Part shown: one piece after another, positions 25,099 to 34,506 of the stretch | Position numbering within the stretch: the first letter of the stretch is position 1 | Layout of the letters: each line of letters starts with the position of its first letter | NCBI RefSeq assembly: GCF_000196795.1 | Contig: NC_014259.1 | Location: 1,922,001-1,986,000 of the forward strand | Length of the DNA stretch: 64,000 nt | DNA from: Acinetobacter oleivorans DR1 | GTDB lineage: Bacteria; Pseudomonadota; Gammaproteobacteria; Pseudomonadales; Moraxellaceae | Direction: 5' to 3' | Notes under the pieces: model-generated | The model's input: only the letters and a program-made list of their open reading frames with translations | Databases searched by the model: none | What the model was told of the DNA's origin: nothing | Position numbers and translations under genes: made by a program

Positions 25099-26475
25099 AT
25101 GTTTGATATCGACAAATTAACTGATGACGACGCAGCATCGGAAACCGTTCAATCAAATGCTCAGATGAGCTTAAATTATCAAGCGCATTGGATGCCATTT
25201 TCCGCAAATCGTAATTTCCATAAAGATCCGCGCATGATTGTCGGTGCTAAAGGGTCTTATTTAATTGATAGCGCAGGCCGCGAAGTCTACGACTCTTTGT
25301 CGGGCCTTTGGACTTGTGGTGCTGGGCATACGCTTCCTGAAATTCAGCAAGCTGTAAGTACTCAGTTGGCAAAGCTGGATTATTCACCGGCATTTCAGTT
25401 TGGTCATCCATTGTCGTTTCAATTGGCTGAACGAATTATTCAGCTTATGCCTGAAAAATTGCAGCATGTATTTTTTACTGACTCAGGTTCAGAGTCTGCC
25501 GACACCGCAATTAAAATGGCGCGTGCCTATTGGCGCATTAAAGGTAAACCAAGCAAGACTAAATTGATTGGTCGTGCCCGTGGCTATCATGGTGTAAACG
25601 TTGCGGGGACAAGTCTTGGTGGTATCGGTGGTAACCGAAAAATGTTTGGTCAGCTTATGGATGTAGACCACTTACCGCATACCTTACAACCCAATTTAAG
25701 TTTTACTAAAGGCTGTGCTGAAACTGGTGGCGTAGAGCTTGCCAATGAAATGCTTAAGTTAATTGAGCTACATGATGCTTCGAATATCGCCGCAGTCATT
25801 GTGGAGCCAGTTTCTGGTTCGGCAGGATGCATTGTGCCGCCGACTGGTTATTTAAAACGTTTAAGAGAAATCTGTGATCAACACGATATCTTACTTATTT
25901 TTGACGAAGTCATTACTGGTTTTGGGCGGATGGGGAAATGGACGGCTTCAGAATATTTTGACGTTACGCCAGATATTTTAAATTTTGCCAAACAAATTAC
26001 CAACGGTGCTATTCCACTGGGTGGCGTGGTGGCAAGCCATGAAATTTATGATGCCTTTATGCAGCAAGATTTACCTGAACATGCGGTTGAGTTTACCCAT
26101 GGCTATACCTATTCGGCGCATCCTGTTGCCTGTGCGGCGGCTTTAGCAACACTCGATGTTTTAGAGAGGAAAAATTTAATTCATCAATCGGCTGATTTAG
26201 CTCCAAGCTTTGAAAAACTTTTACATGAATTAAAAGGCGCTCCAAACATTATTGATATACGCAACTGCGGGCTGATTGGCGCTGTGCAATTGGCACCCCG
26301 TGACGGCGATGCGACGATTCGTGGTTTTGAAATTGGTATGCAACTTTGGAAAGCGGGTTTTTACGTCCGTTTTGGCGGAGATACGCTTCAGTTTGGTCCA
26401 ATGTTTAATAGCACTGAAGCTGAGTTGCAACGACTCATGAATGCCGTGGGTGAGGCAATTTATCAAGTGAAATAA
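25099..26475 (+). CDS. omega-amino acid:pyruvate aminotransferase
   Basis: 458 residues from the ATG at 25099 (AAGAAGAG upstream; a GTG two codons earlier overlaps it). Class III PLP aminotransferase: FFTDSGSESADTAIKMARAYW, the Asp of IFDEVITGFGRMG that contacts the PLP ring, and the PLP lysine in LNFAKQITNGAIPLGG (about 298). It matches beta-alanine:pyruvate transaminases (PA0132-like). With mmsA and a permease downstream, it probably converts beta-alanine or a similar omega-amino acid to malonate semialdehyde. Confidence 0.9.
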   Translation: MFDIDKLTDDDAASETVQSNAQMSLNYQAHWMPFSANRNFHKDPRMIVGAKGSYLIDSAGREVYDSLSGLWTCGAGHTLPEIQQAVSTQLAKLDYSPAFQFGHPLSFQLAERIIQLMPEKLQHVFFTDSGSESADTAIKMARAYWRIKGKPSKTKLIGRARGYHGVNVAGTSLGGIGGNRKMFGQLMDVDHLPHTLQPNLSFTKGCAETGGVELANEMLKLIELHDASNIAAVIVEPVSGSAGCIVPPTGYLKRLREICDQHDILLIFDEVITGFGRMGKWTASEYFDVTPDILNFAKQITNGAIPLGGVVASHEIYDAFMQQDLPEHAVEFTHGYTYSAHPVACAAALATLDVLERKNLIHQSADLAPSFEKLLHELKGAPNIIDIRNCGLIGAVQLAPRDGDATIRGFEIGMQLWKAGFYVRFGGDTLQFGPMFNSTEAELQRLMNAVGEAIYQVK

Positions 26476-26529
26476 CACTGGTCGACTTAGAACTTAATTG
26501 GACAAGATGAATAGACACAAGGAATAAAG

Positions 26530-28095
26530 ATGAACACTTTAGAGAATTTTGACAGCAACACTGGCGCTCACACAGACACAAATCAGAGCCAACAAACCAT
26601 TAAAGTAGTAGGGCATTTTATTGATGGTGGACTTGTCACTAAAAATACCAAGAAACAACCTGTTTATAACCCAGCGACAGGTGAGAGTACAAAAGAAGTT
26701 GCACTTGCAGATACAGAGTTGGTCAATCAAGTGGTTCAAATTGCAGAGCAGGCTTTTCCAGCATGGCGTGATACACCAGTGATTAAACGTGCGCGTGTGA
26801 TGTTTAAATTTAAGCAATTACTCGAAGAAAATGCTGACAAGCTTTGCCAACTCATTGGAGAAGAACACGGAAAAATTTGCCATGATGCCAAAGGTGAATT
26901 ACAACGTGGGATTGAAAATGTTGAGTATGCATGTGGTGCGCCTGAGTTTTTAAAAGGTGAATATTCAAAAAATGTGGGTCCAGATATTGATTCGTGGAGT
27001 GAGTTCCAACCGTTAGGTGTGGTTGCAGGTATTACGCCTTTTAACTTTCCTGCAATGGTTCCGTTGTGGATGTTCCCGATGGCAATTGTTTGCGGTAATT
27101 GTTTTATTTTAAAACCTTCGGAAAAAGCGCCTTCTGCCGCTTTATTTTTAGCGGAGCTTCTAAAACAGGCGGGATTGCCTGATGGTGTTTTTAGCGTTGT
27201 AAATGGCGATAAAGAAGCAGTTGATACGTTGCTACATCATCCTAAAATTCAAGCGGTTAGTTTTGTCGGTTCAACGCCTATTGCAGAGTACATATACCGT
27301 ACGGCAACGGCGAGTGGTAAGCGCTGCCAAGCTTTAGGCGGAGCAAAAAATCATGCGATTATTATGCCTGATGCCGATATTGATAACGTCGTGACATCTT
27401 TGTTAGGTGCTGCATTTGGCTCATCTGGCGAACGTTGTATGGCGTTATCAGTCGCAGTTGCTATTGGCGATGAAGTGGCCGATGTTGTGATTGAAAAACT
27501 AAAACAAGAAATGAAACAATTGAAGTTTGGACACTATGCAGATGAGCGTAATGACTTCGGACCGCTCATTACGCAAGCACATAAAGACAAAGTGCAAGCT
27601 TTTATTCAAAGTGCAGAGCAACAAGGTGCTAAAATTGTTGTGGATGGTCGTGATGCAAAACCGACAGGTTATGAAAACGGTTTTTTTGTTGGGCCGACTT
27701 TAATTGACCAAGTTTCGCCAGACATGACAAGTTACCAGCAAGAAATATTTGGTCCTGTTTTACAGGTCATTCGTGTACAAACCATGCAAGATGCAATGCA
27801 ACTGATTAACGACCATGAATATGGTAATGGAACATGTATTTACACTCGTGATGGTGAGGCTGCTCGTTATTTTACGAGCAATATTCAAGTTGGTATGGTT
27901 GGGGTTAATGTGCCATTACCTGTACCAGTTGCGTATCATAGCTTTGGTGGTTGGAAGCGTTCATTGTTCGGTGATTTATATGCATATGGTCCAGATGGTG
28001 TGCGTTTTTATACACGCCGTAAAACCATTACCCAACGTTGGCCTTCAACTCAGCTTCGTGAAGCTAAACAATTTGCGATGCCTACATTAAATTAA
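26530..28095 (+). CDS. mmsA: CoA-acylating methylmalonate-semialdehyde dehydrogenase
   Basis: 521 residues with AAGGA upstream. Aldehyde dehydrogenase fold with FILKPSEKAPS and VSFVGSTP for NAD binding and the catalytic Cys at about 303 in SSGERCMAL. The MmsA-specific GGAKNHAIIMPDAD and NVPLPVPVAYHSFGGWK segments are present. It turns malonate or methylmalonate semialdehyde into acetyl- or propionyl-CoA. It lies 54 bp after the transaminase, supporting a shared operon. The N-terminal 20 residues are a slightly longer extension than usual. Confidence 0.92.
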   Translation: MNTLENFDSNTGAHTDTNQSQQTIKVVGHFIDGGLVTKNTKKQPVYNPATGESTKEVALADTELVNQVVQIAEQAFPAWRDTPVIKRARVMFKFKQLLEENADKLCQLIGEEHGKICHDAKGELQRGIENVEYACGAPEFLKGEYSKNVGPDIDSWSEFQPLGVVAGITPFNFPAMVPLWMFPMAIVCGNCFILKPSEKAPSAALFLAELLKQAGLPDGVFSVVNGDKEAVDTLLHHPKIQAVSFVGSTPIAEYIYRTATASGKRCQALGGAKNHAIIMPDADIDNVVTSLLGAAFGSSGERCMALSVAVAIGDEVADVVIEKLKQEMKQLKFGHYADERNDFGPLITQAHKDKVQAFIQSAEQQGAKIVVDGRDAKPTGYENGFFVGPTLIDQVSPDMTSYQQEIFGPVLQVIRVQTMQDAMQLINDHEYGNGTCIYTRDGEAARYFTSNIQVGMVGVNVPLPVPVAYHSFGGWKRSLFGDLYAYGPDGVRFYTRRKTITQRWPSTQLREAKQFAMPTLN

Positions 28096-28100
28096 TCAAT

Positions 28101-28131
28101 AAAAGGGAAAACTCTGATTTTCCCTTTTTTG
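28101..28131 (+). terminator. rho-independent terminator
   Basis: AAAAGGGAAAA / TTTTCCCTTTT with a 6-nt loop and T run after mmsA. The permease may therefore have its own promoter or depend on readthrough. Confidence 0.8.
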
Positions 28132-28203
28132 TTTCGTACAAGTTGGAGAAGTACATTTTTAAGACGGTTTTAAAATCAGTTTGTCAATTTGAAGGAATCG
28201 AAT

Positions 28204-29595
28204 ATGAACAATGATAAAACAATAAAATTAAGTGAAGGACTTTCTAATCGACATGTCACCATGATTAGTATTGGTGGCGTTATTGGTGCAGGTTTATTTG
28301 TAGGTTCTTCTGCGGCAATTGCAAAAGCAGGGCCTGCTGCCGTACTCGCTTATATAATTACAAGTATTTTAGTTTTTCTGGTCATGCGCATGCTGGGTGA
28401 AATGGCGGTCGCGCAACCTGACACAGGTTCATTTTCTACATATGCCCGTAAAGCCATTGGCCCTTGGGCTGGGTTTACCATTGGATGGTTATATTGGTGG
28501 TTTTGGGTGTTGGTGATTCCAATCGAAGCCATTGCTGGAGCTGAAATTTTACACTCATGGTTCCCGCAAATTTCTAGTGCCGTTTATGCATTTGCCTTTA
28601 TTATTTTACTCAGTCTAGCTAATTTTTTTAGTACCAAAAGCTTTGGTGAATTTGAGTTTTGGTTTGCACTCATTAAAGTCATTGCGATTGTAGTGTTTAT
28701 TATCATTGGAGCAATGGCTGTCTTTGGAATGTGGCCTTTAGCAACAAATGTGAGTGGTGTTGGTAACCTATTTTCAAATGGTGGTTTTATGCCACACGGA
28801 ATGGGCGGTGTTTTGTCAGCAATTTTAATCTCAGCATTTTCATTTTTTGGAATAGAAATTCTTTCTATTGCAGCGGCAGAATCTAAAAATCCAGAAGAAA
28901 AAATTAAACGTGCAACGAATTTAGTACTTTATCGAATTATTTTATTCTTTGTTGTTTCAATTTTTCTTGCTGTTGCCTTGGTCGATTGGCGTTCCCCAGA
29001 CTTACAAAAATTCGGTACCTTCCAGTTTGTATTAATGAGTTTAAATGTACCTGAAACTAAATTGATTATGGACGCTGTCGTTTTTATTGCGGTTGCAAGC
29101 TGTATGAATGCCGCAGTTTATACCTCGTCTCGAATGTTATTTGCCTTAGGTACACGCCATGAAGCACCGAGTATTGTAACAAAGATTAATAGAGCAGGTG
29201 TACCGACTTCAGCCGTATTTTTATCGACTTTGGTTGGCGTGATTTGCTGTGCCGTGAACTATATGTTTCCAGGCCAAGTCTTTGGATTCTTGCTATCCAC
29301 CACAGGTTCAATCGCATTACTGGTTTATCTTGTAATTGCATTTTCACAATTACGGTTAAGACATAAATTGGAAAAAGAGGGCGCAGCTATATCTTTTAAA
29401 ATGTGGTTGTTCCCTTGGTTAACGTGGTTTGTAATTTTAGTGATTATGACTGTTTTAGGTTATATGTTCTTATCACCTACCTATAGTTATGAAACTACTT
29501 TATCTTTAGGCGTAACTTTATTGGTGGTCATTTGCGGGTTGTTTGTCACGCGAAAGCGTAAAGCAACCAGATCGGTTGCCATGAATTTAGACTAA
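28204..29595 (+). CDS. APC-family amino acid permease
   Basis: 463 residues from the ATG at 28204, preceded by AAGGA; a TTG five codons earlier overlaps that site. Twelve membrane segments. The family signatures ISIGGVIGAGLFVGSS in helix 1 and SFFGIEILSIAAAESKNPEE in helix 6 are those of the amino-acid transporter (AAT) group including GabP. It most likely imports the omega-amino acid used by the upstream transaminase. Confidence 0.9.
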   Translation: MNNDKTIKLSEGLSNRHVTMISIGGVIGAGLFVGSSAAIAKAGPAAVLAYIITSILVFLVMRMLGEMAVAQPDTGSFSTYARKAIGPWAGFTIGWLYWWFWVLVIPIEAIAGAEILHSWFPQISSAVYAFAFIILLSLANFFSTKSFGEFEFWFALIKVIAIVVFIIIGAMAVFGMWPLATNVSGVGNLFSNGGFMPHGMGGVLSAILISAFSFFGIEILSIAAAESKNPEEKIKRATNLVLYRIILFFVVSIFLAVALVDWRSPDLQKFGTFQFVLMSLNVPETKLIMDAVVFIAVASCMNAAVYTSSRMLFALGTRHEAPSIVTKINRAGVPTSAVFLSTLVGVICCAVNYMFPGQVFGFLLSTTGSIALLVYLVIAFSQLRLRHKLEKEGAAISFKMWLFPWLTWFVILVIMTVLGYMFLSPTYSYETTLSLGVTLLVVICGLFVTRKRKATRSVAMNLD

Positions 29596-29611
29596 TTAAA
29601 AAAGAGTTTAT

Positions 29612-29661
29612 AAAGACTTTGTGTAGTGAAATTTTATTCATCTATGCAAAGTCTTTTTGTT
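29612..29661 (+). terminator. rho-independent terminator
   Basis: AAAGACTTTG / CAAAGTCTTT stem with a loop of about 25 nt, then TTGTTTT. It ends the permease gene. Confidence 0.65.
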
Positions 29662-29693
29662 TTATTAGATTTCAATAGTGTCTGTTAAATTTT

Positions 29694-30587
29694 CTATTCA
29701 GAAAAAAGTTCAAAACATACTCTTCTTAACCATTGGTTGCTTGGTGTTTGGTGAACTCGTGCATGCCAATGCTGCTTTACGCTATAAGTCGGAAAATGAT
29801 AAGGCGGTTCTAAAACTTTTAAACCACCTCTGACTAAAAGCACCTGACTTAAATAATGAGGAATAGTCGCAATCGCGTCTGTGTCTTGAACAACCAAGCC
29901 AACCCCTAAATAGCTTGGCAAACGAACCAGAATATTTCGGTTTACTCCCAGTTTTTGTAACTCATGCTCCAGCACGTAGTGTCCACCCGTTGCAAAAATA
30001 TCGACATGTAGCTCTTGGCGAAACTCTTGGTCTGAAAGCGTTGTGCCTGTAAGCCTCGGGTGTTCTTTACTGGCAATACAAATATAACGTTGCTGGAAAA
30101 GTGTTTGCTGATAAAAACCTGCTTCAAGCTGAGGCAAAAAACCAATGGCTAAATCAATGTCTCCATTTGACATCATGACTGGTGTATTGGCATCAATAGG
30201 GACAATTTCTAAGCGAATATTAGGCGCATGGGCACGTAAATAATTGATCAGTTTAGGTAATAAAACCAGATGACTAATATCAGTCATGCTAATTTTAAAT
30301 TGATAATTTGAAGTCTGAGGATCAAATTCAATATTGTAGTTTTGAACCAGTTTTAGTCGGTTCAGAATTTCTACAACCAGCGGATATATTTGTTTAGATA
30401 ACTCAGTAGGTTGCATCTTATTTTCAATACGGACAAAAAGTGGGTCCTGAAAATGCTCACGTAATTTATTTAACGCAATACTTAAAGTTGGTTGTCCAAT
30501 TTCTAGCTGTTCGGCAGCTTTAGACACACTGCTATGTTTATAAATTTCAAAGAAAATTTGTAAAAGCCGAGTATCAAGATCAAACAC
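29694..30587 (-). CDS. LysR-family regulator of the gentisate cluster
   Basis: 297 residues from a GTG with AAGGAAA 6 bp upstream. Helix-turn-helix: LLQIFFEIYKHSSVSKAAEQLEIGQPTLSIALNKLREHF. The effector domain resembles NahR/NodD-type regulators that sense aromatic acids (FKISMTDISHLVLLPKL; GDIDLAIGF). It is divergent from the gentisate dioxygenase with a perfect inverted repeat between them. By analogy with Klebsiella MhbR it should activate the pathway in response to 3-hydroxybenzoate or gentisate. Confidence 0.88.
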   Translation of the reverse strand: MFDLDTRLLQIFFEIYKHSSVSKAAEQLEIGQPTLSIALNKLREHFQDPLFVRIENKMQPTELSKQIYPLVVEILNRLKLVQNYNIEFDPQTSNYQFKISMTDISHLVLLPKLINYLRAHAPNIRLEIVPIDANTPVMMSNGDIDLAIGFLPQLEAGFYQQTLFQQRYICIASKEHPRLTGTTLSDQEFRQELHVDIFATGGHYVLEHELQKLGVNRNILVRLPSYLGVGLVVQDTDAIATIPHYLSQVLLVRGGLKVLEPPYHFPTYSVKQHWHARVHQTPSNQWLRRVCFELFSE

Positions 30588-30600
30588 TTTAATTTCCTTG

Positions 30601-30617
30601 TATTGATTTTATCAATA
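30601..30617. promoter_or_regulatory. candidate LysR operator
   Basis: TATTGAT-TTT-ATCAATA is a perfect 7-bp inverted repeat just upstream of the LysR start, in the divergent promoter of the gentisate genes. Confidence 0.55.
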
Positions 30618-30741
30618 CAGACTATTGCTTTTTGTGCATGGATTCAACAATTTTCGATTGTTACATTGATGATCAAGGAAGAATAGGTCGTAAAAGTACA
30701 AAGCATTCTTGTACCAATTGGCCTTAAATAGAGGATCTGAA

Positions 30742-31779
30742 ATGGAACAGTTAGCAACGCTAGATGACTTACCGAAACGTTATCTTGGTCAACTTGAAGA
30801 ATCAAATTTAGTCCCTTTATGGCCAAGTTTACGCAATGTATTACCTCCGCATAAACCGATGCCGCAGACCGTAGCAACCGCTTGGTATTTTCAGAATATT
30901 AAACCTTTATTGCTCGAAGCAGGTGAGTTAACACCAATTGAAAAAGCTGAACGCCGTGTATTGGTTTTAGCAAATCCCGGACATGGTCTGGAAAATATGA
31001 AAGCCAGTTCGGTCATGTATCTTGGCATGCAGCTTTTGTTGCCAAAAGAGTGGGCACCATCACATCGACATACCCCAAATGCAGTACGTCTGATTGTTGA
31101 GGGTGAAGGTGCATATACGACGGTTGAAGGTCAAAAATGCATGATGGAGCATGGGGATTTAATCCTTACACCATCAGGGCTGTGGCATGAACATGGACAT
31201 GATGGCGATGAGCCTGTGATCTGGTTAGATGTACTGGATTTACCTTTGGTTTATTACATGGAAGCTTCTTATGTACAACCGGGTGAAATCCAAAAAGTGA
31301 CCAGTGCCGGAAATGCTCATCATTATGGAACGGGCATCGTACCAACAGCACATTTTACCCGTGAAAATGCCTCGTATCCGATCATGCGTTACTCTTGGAA
31401 AGAAACCAAAAAAGTTTTGCATGCACTTGCAGATGATGAAAATCATCAAGCACCAATTCAGGTGACTTACATCAATCCTGAAACCGGCGATGACTGTCAA
31501 AATATTATTGGTTACTCCGCTTTAATGCTCAGACCAAATGAAACGTTACAGCTCCAACCGCGCTCTACTGCCCAAATTTTTCATGTGATTGATGGTCAGC
31601 TCCAAGTCAAAATTGATCAGAAAGATTTCAATTTAAATAATGCTGATACGGCATGTGCGCCATGTTTTTCTCATATTGATTTAATCAATACCTCTGATCA
31701 ACCATGCTATTTGTTTATTGCAGATGAAGCGCCCTTACAACGGAAACTGGGTTTGTACTCTGTGCGTGAGCGCCAGTAA
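30742..31779 (+). CDS. gentisate 1,2-dioxygenase
   Basis: 345 residues from the ATG at 30742 after GAGGAT. Bicupin non-haem Fe(II) ring-cleaving dioxygenase; the iron ligands lie in the first cupin, HRHTPNAVRLIVEGEG and SGLWHEHGHDG. The C-terminal cupin (LQPRSTAQIFHVIDGQLQV) lacks the metal residues, as usual. It opens gentisate to maleylpyruvate. It is the first gene of the cluster 30742-37185 and corresponds to MhbD. Confidence 0.93.
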   Translation: MEQLATLDDLPKRYLGQLEESNLVPLWPSLRNVLPPHKPMPQTVATAWYFQNIKPLLLEAGELTPIEKAERRVLVLANPGHGLENMKASSVMYLGMQLLLPKEWAPSHRHTPNAVRLIVEGEGAYTTVEGQKCMMEHGDLILTPSGLWHEHGHDGDEPVIWLDVLDLPLVYYMEASYVQPGEIQKVTSAGNAHHYGTGIVPTAHFTRENASYPIMRYSWKETKKVLHALADDENHQAPIQVTYINPETGDDCQNIIGYSALMLRPNETLQLQPRSTAQIFHVIDGQLQVKIDQKDFNLNNADTACAPCFSHIDLINTSDQPCYLFIADEAPLQRKLGLYSVRERQ

Positions 31780-31806
31780 ATAGAATATTTTATAAGGATA
31801 TAAATC

Positions 31807-33027
31807 ATGTCAAATACTCAACAACCGATATTAATTGCTGGTGGCGGCATTGGTGGGTTTGCAGCTGCACTCGCTTTGGCAAAACAAGGTTTTAAGGTAC
31901 AGGTTTTTGAACAAGCACCTGAAATTGGTGAGATCGGTGCAGGTATTCAACTAGGGCCGAATGCATTTCATGCCTTTGATGCGCTAGGAATTGGTGAGAT
32001 TGCTCGCAGTAAAGCAGTCTATACCGACTATATGGTTATGCATGATGCGATTGATGAATATCAGGTTGGCAAAATTCCAACCGATGAAAAATTCCGTGAA
32101 CGTTTCGGTAACCCATATGCGGTGATTCACCGTGCCGATATTCATGGTTCATTGGTCGAAGGTGCTAAACAATACGGCAACTTGGAAATTATCACTAATT
32201 GTCATATTCAAAAAGTTGACCAAGATGATGCTGGCGTAACGATTACCGATCAACATGGTAAGCAATATCATGGTCAGGCACTTATTGGTGCTGACGGGGT
32301 TAAATCCGTTGTGCGTGATACCTATGTGGGTGACCCTGCATTAGTTACAGGTCATGTGGTTTACCGTGCTGTTGTACCTGAAAGCGAGTTTCCTGAAGAC
32401 TTGAAATGGAATGCAGCCAGTATTTGGGTCGGACCAAATTGTCACCTTGTGCATTATCCACTACGCGGCGGAAAGGAATATAACGTTGTGGTGACGTTCC
32501 ATAGTCGTGAGCAAGAACAGTGGGGTGTAACCGACGGCTCTAAAGAAGAAGTGCTGTCTTATTTTCAAGGAATTTGCCCGAAAGCTCGTCAATTGATTGA
32601 GTTACCTAAAAGTTGGCGCCGCTGGGCAACTGCAGACCGTGAACCGATTGAAACATGGACTTTTGGCCGTGTGACATTACTTGGCGATGCAGCACATCCA
32701 ACCACGCAATATATGGCGCAAGGTGCATGTATGGCGATGGAAGACGCCGTAACTTTAGGTGAAGCATTACGTGTTACTGACCATGACATTTTAAAAGCTT
32801 TTGATATTTACCAAAAAGCACGTGTGGCACGTACAGCACGTATTGTTTTGTCTTCACGTGAAATGGGCAAAATTTACCATGCTAAAGGTGTACAACGCTT
32901 GGTTCGAAACGATTTGTGGCGTGGACGTCCTACTGAACGTTTTTATGATGCAATGGAATGGTTATATGGCTGGAATGTCAATAACTGCCTTGATGCAGTG
33001 AAAAATTATCAAGGAAATGTAGCATGA
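31807..33027 (+). CDS. FAD-dependent 3-hydroxybenzoate 6-hydroxylase
   Basis: 406 residues. N-terminal FAD Rossmann motif GGGIGGFAAALALAKQG, the DG motif LIGADGVKSVVRD, and the second FAD motif VTLLGDAAHPTTQYMAQGACMAMEDA. This is the class A flavoprotein aromatic hydroxylase family; the sequence and context match 3-hydroxybenzoate 6-monooxygenases (MhbM, NagX-like), which make gentisate with NADH. Salicylate 5-hydroxylation by a single-component enzyme is a possible alternative. It overlaps the next gene by 4 bp. Confidence 0.88.
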   Translation: MSNTQQPILIAGGGIGGFAAALALAKQGFKVQVFEQAPEIGEIGAGIQLGPNAFHAFDALGIGEIARSKAVYTDYMVMHDAIDEYQVGKIPTDEKFRERFGNPYAVIHRADIHGSLVEGAKQYGNLEIITNCHIQKVDQDDAGVTITDQHGKQYHGQALIGADGVKSVVRDTYVGDPALVTGHVVYRAVVPESEFPEDLKWNAASIWVGPNCHLVHYPLRGGKEYNVVVTFHSREQEQWGVTDGSKEEVLSYFQGICPKARQLIELPKSWRRWATADREPIETWTFGRVTLLGDAAHPTTQYMAQGACMAMEDAVTLGEALRVTDHDILKAFDIYQKARVARTARIVLSSREMGKIYHAKGVQRLVRNDLWRGRPTERFYDAMEWLYGWNVNNCLDAVKNYQGNVA

Positions 33028-33662
33028 AACTCTATAGCTTTTTCCGTAGCGGTACATCGCATCGAACTCGCATTGTGTTGAACCTAAAGGGTTTGGCTTA
33101 CGAAGCAACTTATATCTCGCTCGCTAAAAATGAACACCATCAAGCTGCTTTTAAAGCTTTAAATCCGCAAGGGTTTGTACCAGTAATTGAAACTGAATCA
33201 GGAAACTTGTTGCAAAGTCCAGCCATTATCGAATGGCTAGAAGAACAATATCCCGAACCAGCTTTATTGCCTACAGATGCATTGGGTCGTGAAAAAGTCC
33301 GTGCTATTGCTGCATTAGTTGGATGCGATGTTCACCCCTTAAATAACAAACGTGTTCTTGAATATTTACGCCAGAACTTAGGGCTGGATGAGGCACAAAT
33401 CAATGCATGGTGTGCCAAGTGGATTCAGGATGGATTTGCAGCTTTAGAGCATATTTTGGAACAAGACCAGAGTCGCGAAAAGTTTTGCTATGGCAATCAA
33501 CCTACTATTGCAGATGCCTATTTAGTTCCACAAGTCGTTTCTGCCGAGCGTTTTAAAGTCGATTTATCGGCTTATCCAAACATTAATGAAATTTACCAAC
33601 ATTGCATGACCTTAGAAGCATTTCAAAAAGCAGCACCTGAACAGCAGGCCGATGCATTTTGA
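33024..33662 (+). CDS. maleylpyruvate isomerase (zeta-class GST fold)
   Basis: 212 residues starting KLYSFFRSGTSHRTRIVLNLKG, with the glutathione-binding segment GFVPVIETESGNLLQSPAIIEWLEEQYP. Members of this family use glutathione to isomerise maleylpyruvate or maleylacetoacetate. The position between gentisate dioxygenase and fumarylpyruvate hydrolase makes maleylpyruvate the substrate (MhbI/NagL role). The start overlaps the hydroxylase stop (ATGA), a sign of translational coupling. Confidence 0.9.
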   Translation: MKLYSFFRSGTSHRTRIVLNLKGLAYEATYISLAKNEHHQAAFKALNPQGFVPVIETESGNLLQSPAIIEWLEEQYPEPALLPTDALGREKVRAIAALVGCDVHPLNNKRVLEYLRQNLGLDEAQINAWCAKWIQDGFAALEHILEQDQSREKFCYGNQPTIADAYLVPQVVSAERFKVDLSAYPNINEIYQHCMTLEAFQKAAPEQQADAF

Positions 33663-33693
33663 GTCGTGATTAACTTAATAGAAGGAATTTAAC

Positions 33694-34395
33694 ATGTCAT
33701 TTATTTTTGAACCAATGACCACTGCGGGTCTATTTATTCACGGCTCAGAGCATAAATTTCCAGTACGCCGTGTGTATTGTGTCGGCCGTAATTATGCTGC
33801 TCATGCACGTGAAATGGGTTTTGACCCAGACCGTGAACCACCATTTTTCTTTTGTAAGCCAAATGACCTTGAATCGGTTGTTCCGGTAAATACAGATGCG
33901 GTTGATATTCCATATCCATCTGAAACTTCAAATTTTCATTATGAAATTGAGTTGGTTGTTGCAATTGGTAAAGATGCCAAAAATGTATCGGTTGAGGATG
34001 CAGCGAACTATATCTATGGCTATGCCGTCGGTTTAGATATGACCCGTCGTGACTTACAGATGGCAATGCGTGAAAAAGGTCGTCCATGGGAAATCGGTAA
34101 AGCTTTTGATTTTTCTGCACCAGTTGGCCCAATTCATCCGATTACTCAAACGGGTGAAATCAATAATGCCGATATTCATTTAACGGTAAATGGTAAAACT
34201 GAACAGCACAGCGATGTCAGTCACCTAATTTGGTCTGTGGCCGAAACGATTGCCAATTTATCTACGTTATTTGAATTAAAAGCAGGTGATTTGATTTTTA
34301 CAGGAACTCCAGAAGGCGTGGGTGCTGTAGTGAAAGGTGATGTTATGCGTGCAGACATTACCGGGCTGACTGGAATTACGGTGAATGTCAAATAA
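33694..34395 (+). CDS. fumarylpyruvate hydrolase (FAH family)
   Basis: 233 residues with GAAGGA upstream. FAH-fold signature: RRVYCVGRNYAAHAREMG, HYEIELVVAIGK with the metal-binding Glu pair, and DLIFTGTPEGVGAV. It splits fumarylpyruvate into fumarate and pyruvate, the last step of the gentisate route (MhbH/NagK role). It lies 31 bp after the isomerase. Confidence 0.9.
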   Translation: MSFIFEPMTTAGLFIHGSEHKFPVRRVYCVGRNYAAHAREMGFDPDREPPFFFCKPNDLESVVPVNTDAVDIPYPSETSNFHYEIELVVAIGKDAKNVSVEDAANYIYGYAVGLDMTRRDLQMAMREKGRPWEIGKAFDFSAPVGPIHPITQTGEINNADIHLTVNGKTEQHSDVSHLIWSVAETIANLSTLFELKAGDLIFTGTPEGVGAVVKGDVMRADITGLTGITVNVK

Positions 34396-34421
34396 ATCAA
34401 ATTGATCTGATTTATTGAAAT

Positions 34422-34463
34422 AGGTGCTCAACCTAAATAAAAAATACAGTTGGGCACCTTTGC
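34422..34463 (+). terminator. intra-operon hairpin or weak terminator
   Basis: AGGTGCTCAAC / GTTGGGCACCT with one wobble and only TTTG after it. It could attenuate expression of the transporter and porin relative to the enzymes. Confidence 0.45.
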
Positions 34464-34506
34464 TAAGGATTGCATATACGCCAATGTATTGGCGAAAGGA
34501 GCTCTC

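Noticed and set aside
33734..34132. 132-codon minus-strand open frame opposite fumarylpyruvate hydrolase
   Set aside because: It lies antisense to a clearly recognised FAH-family gene, has no ribosome site and reads as low-quality His/Gln-rich sequence.
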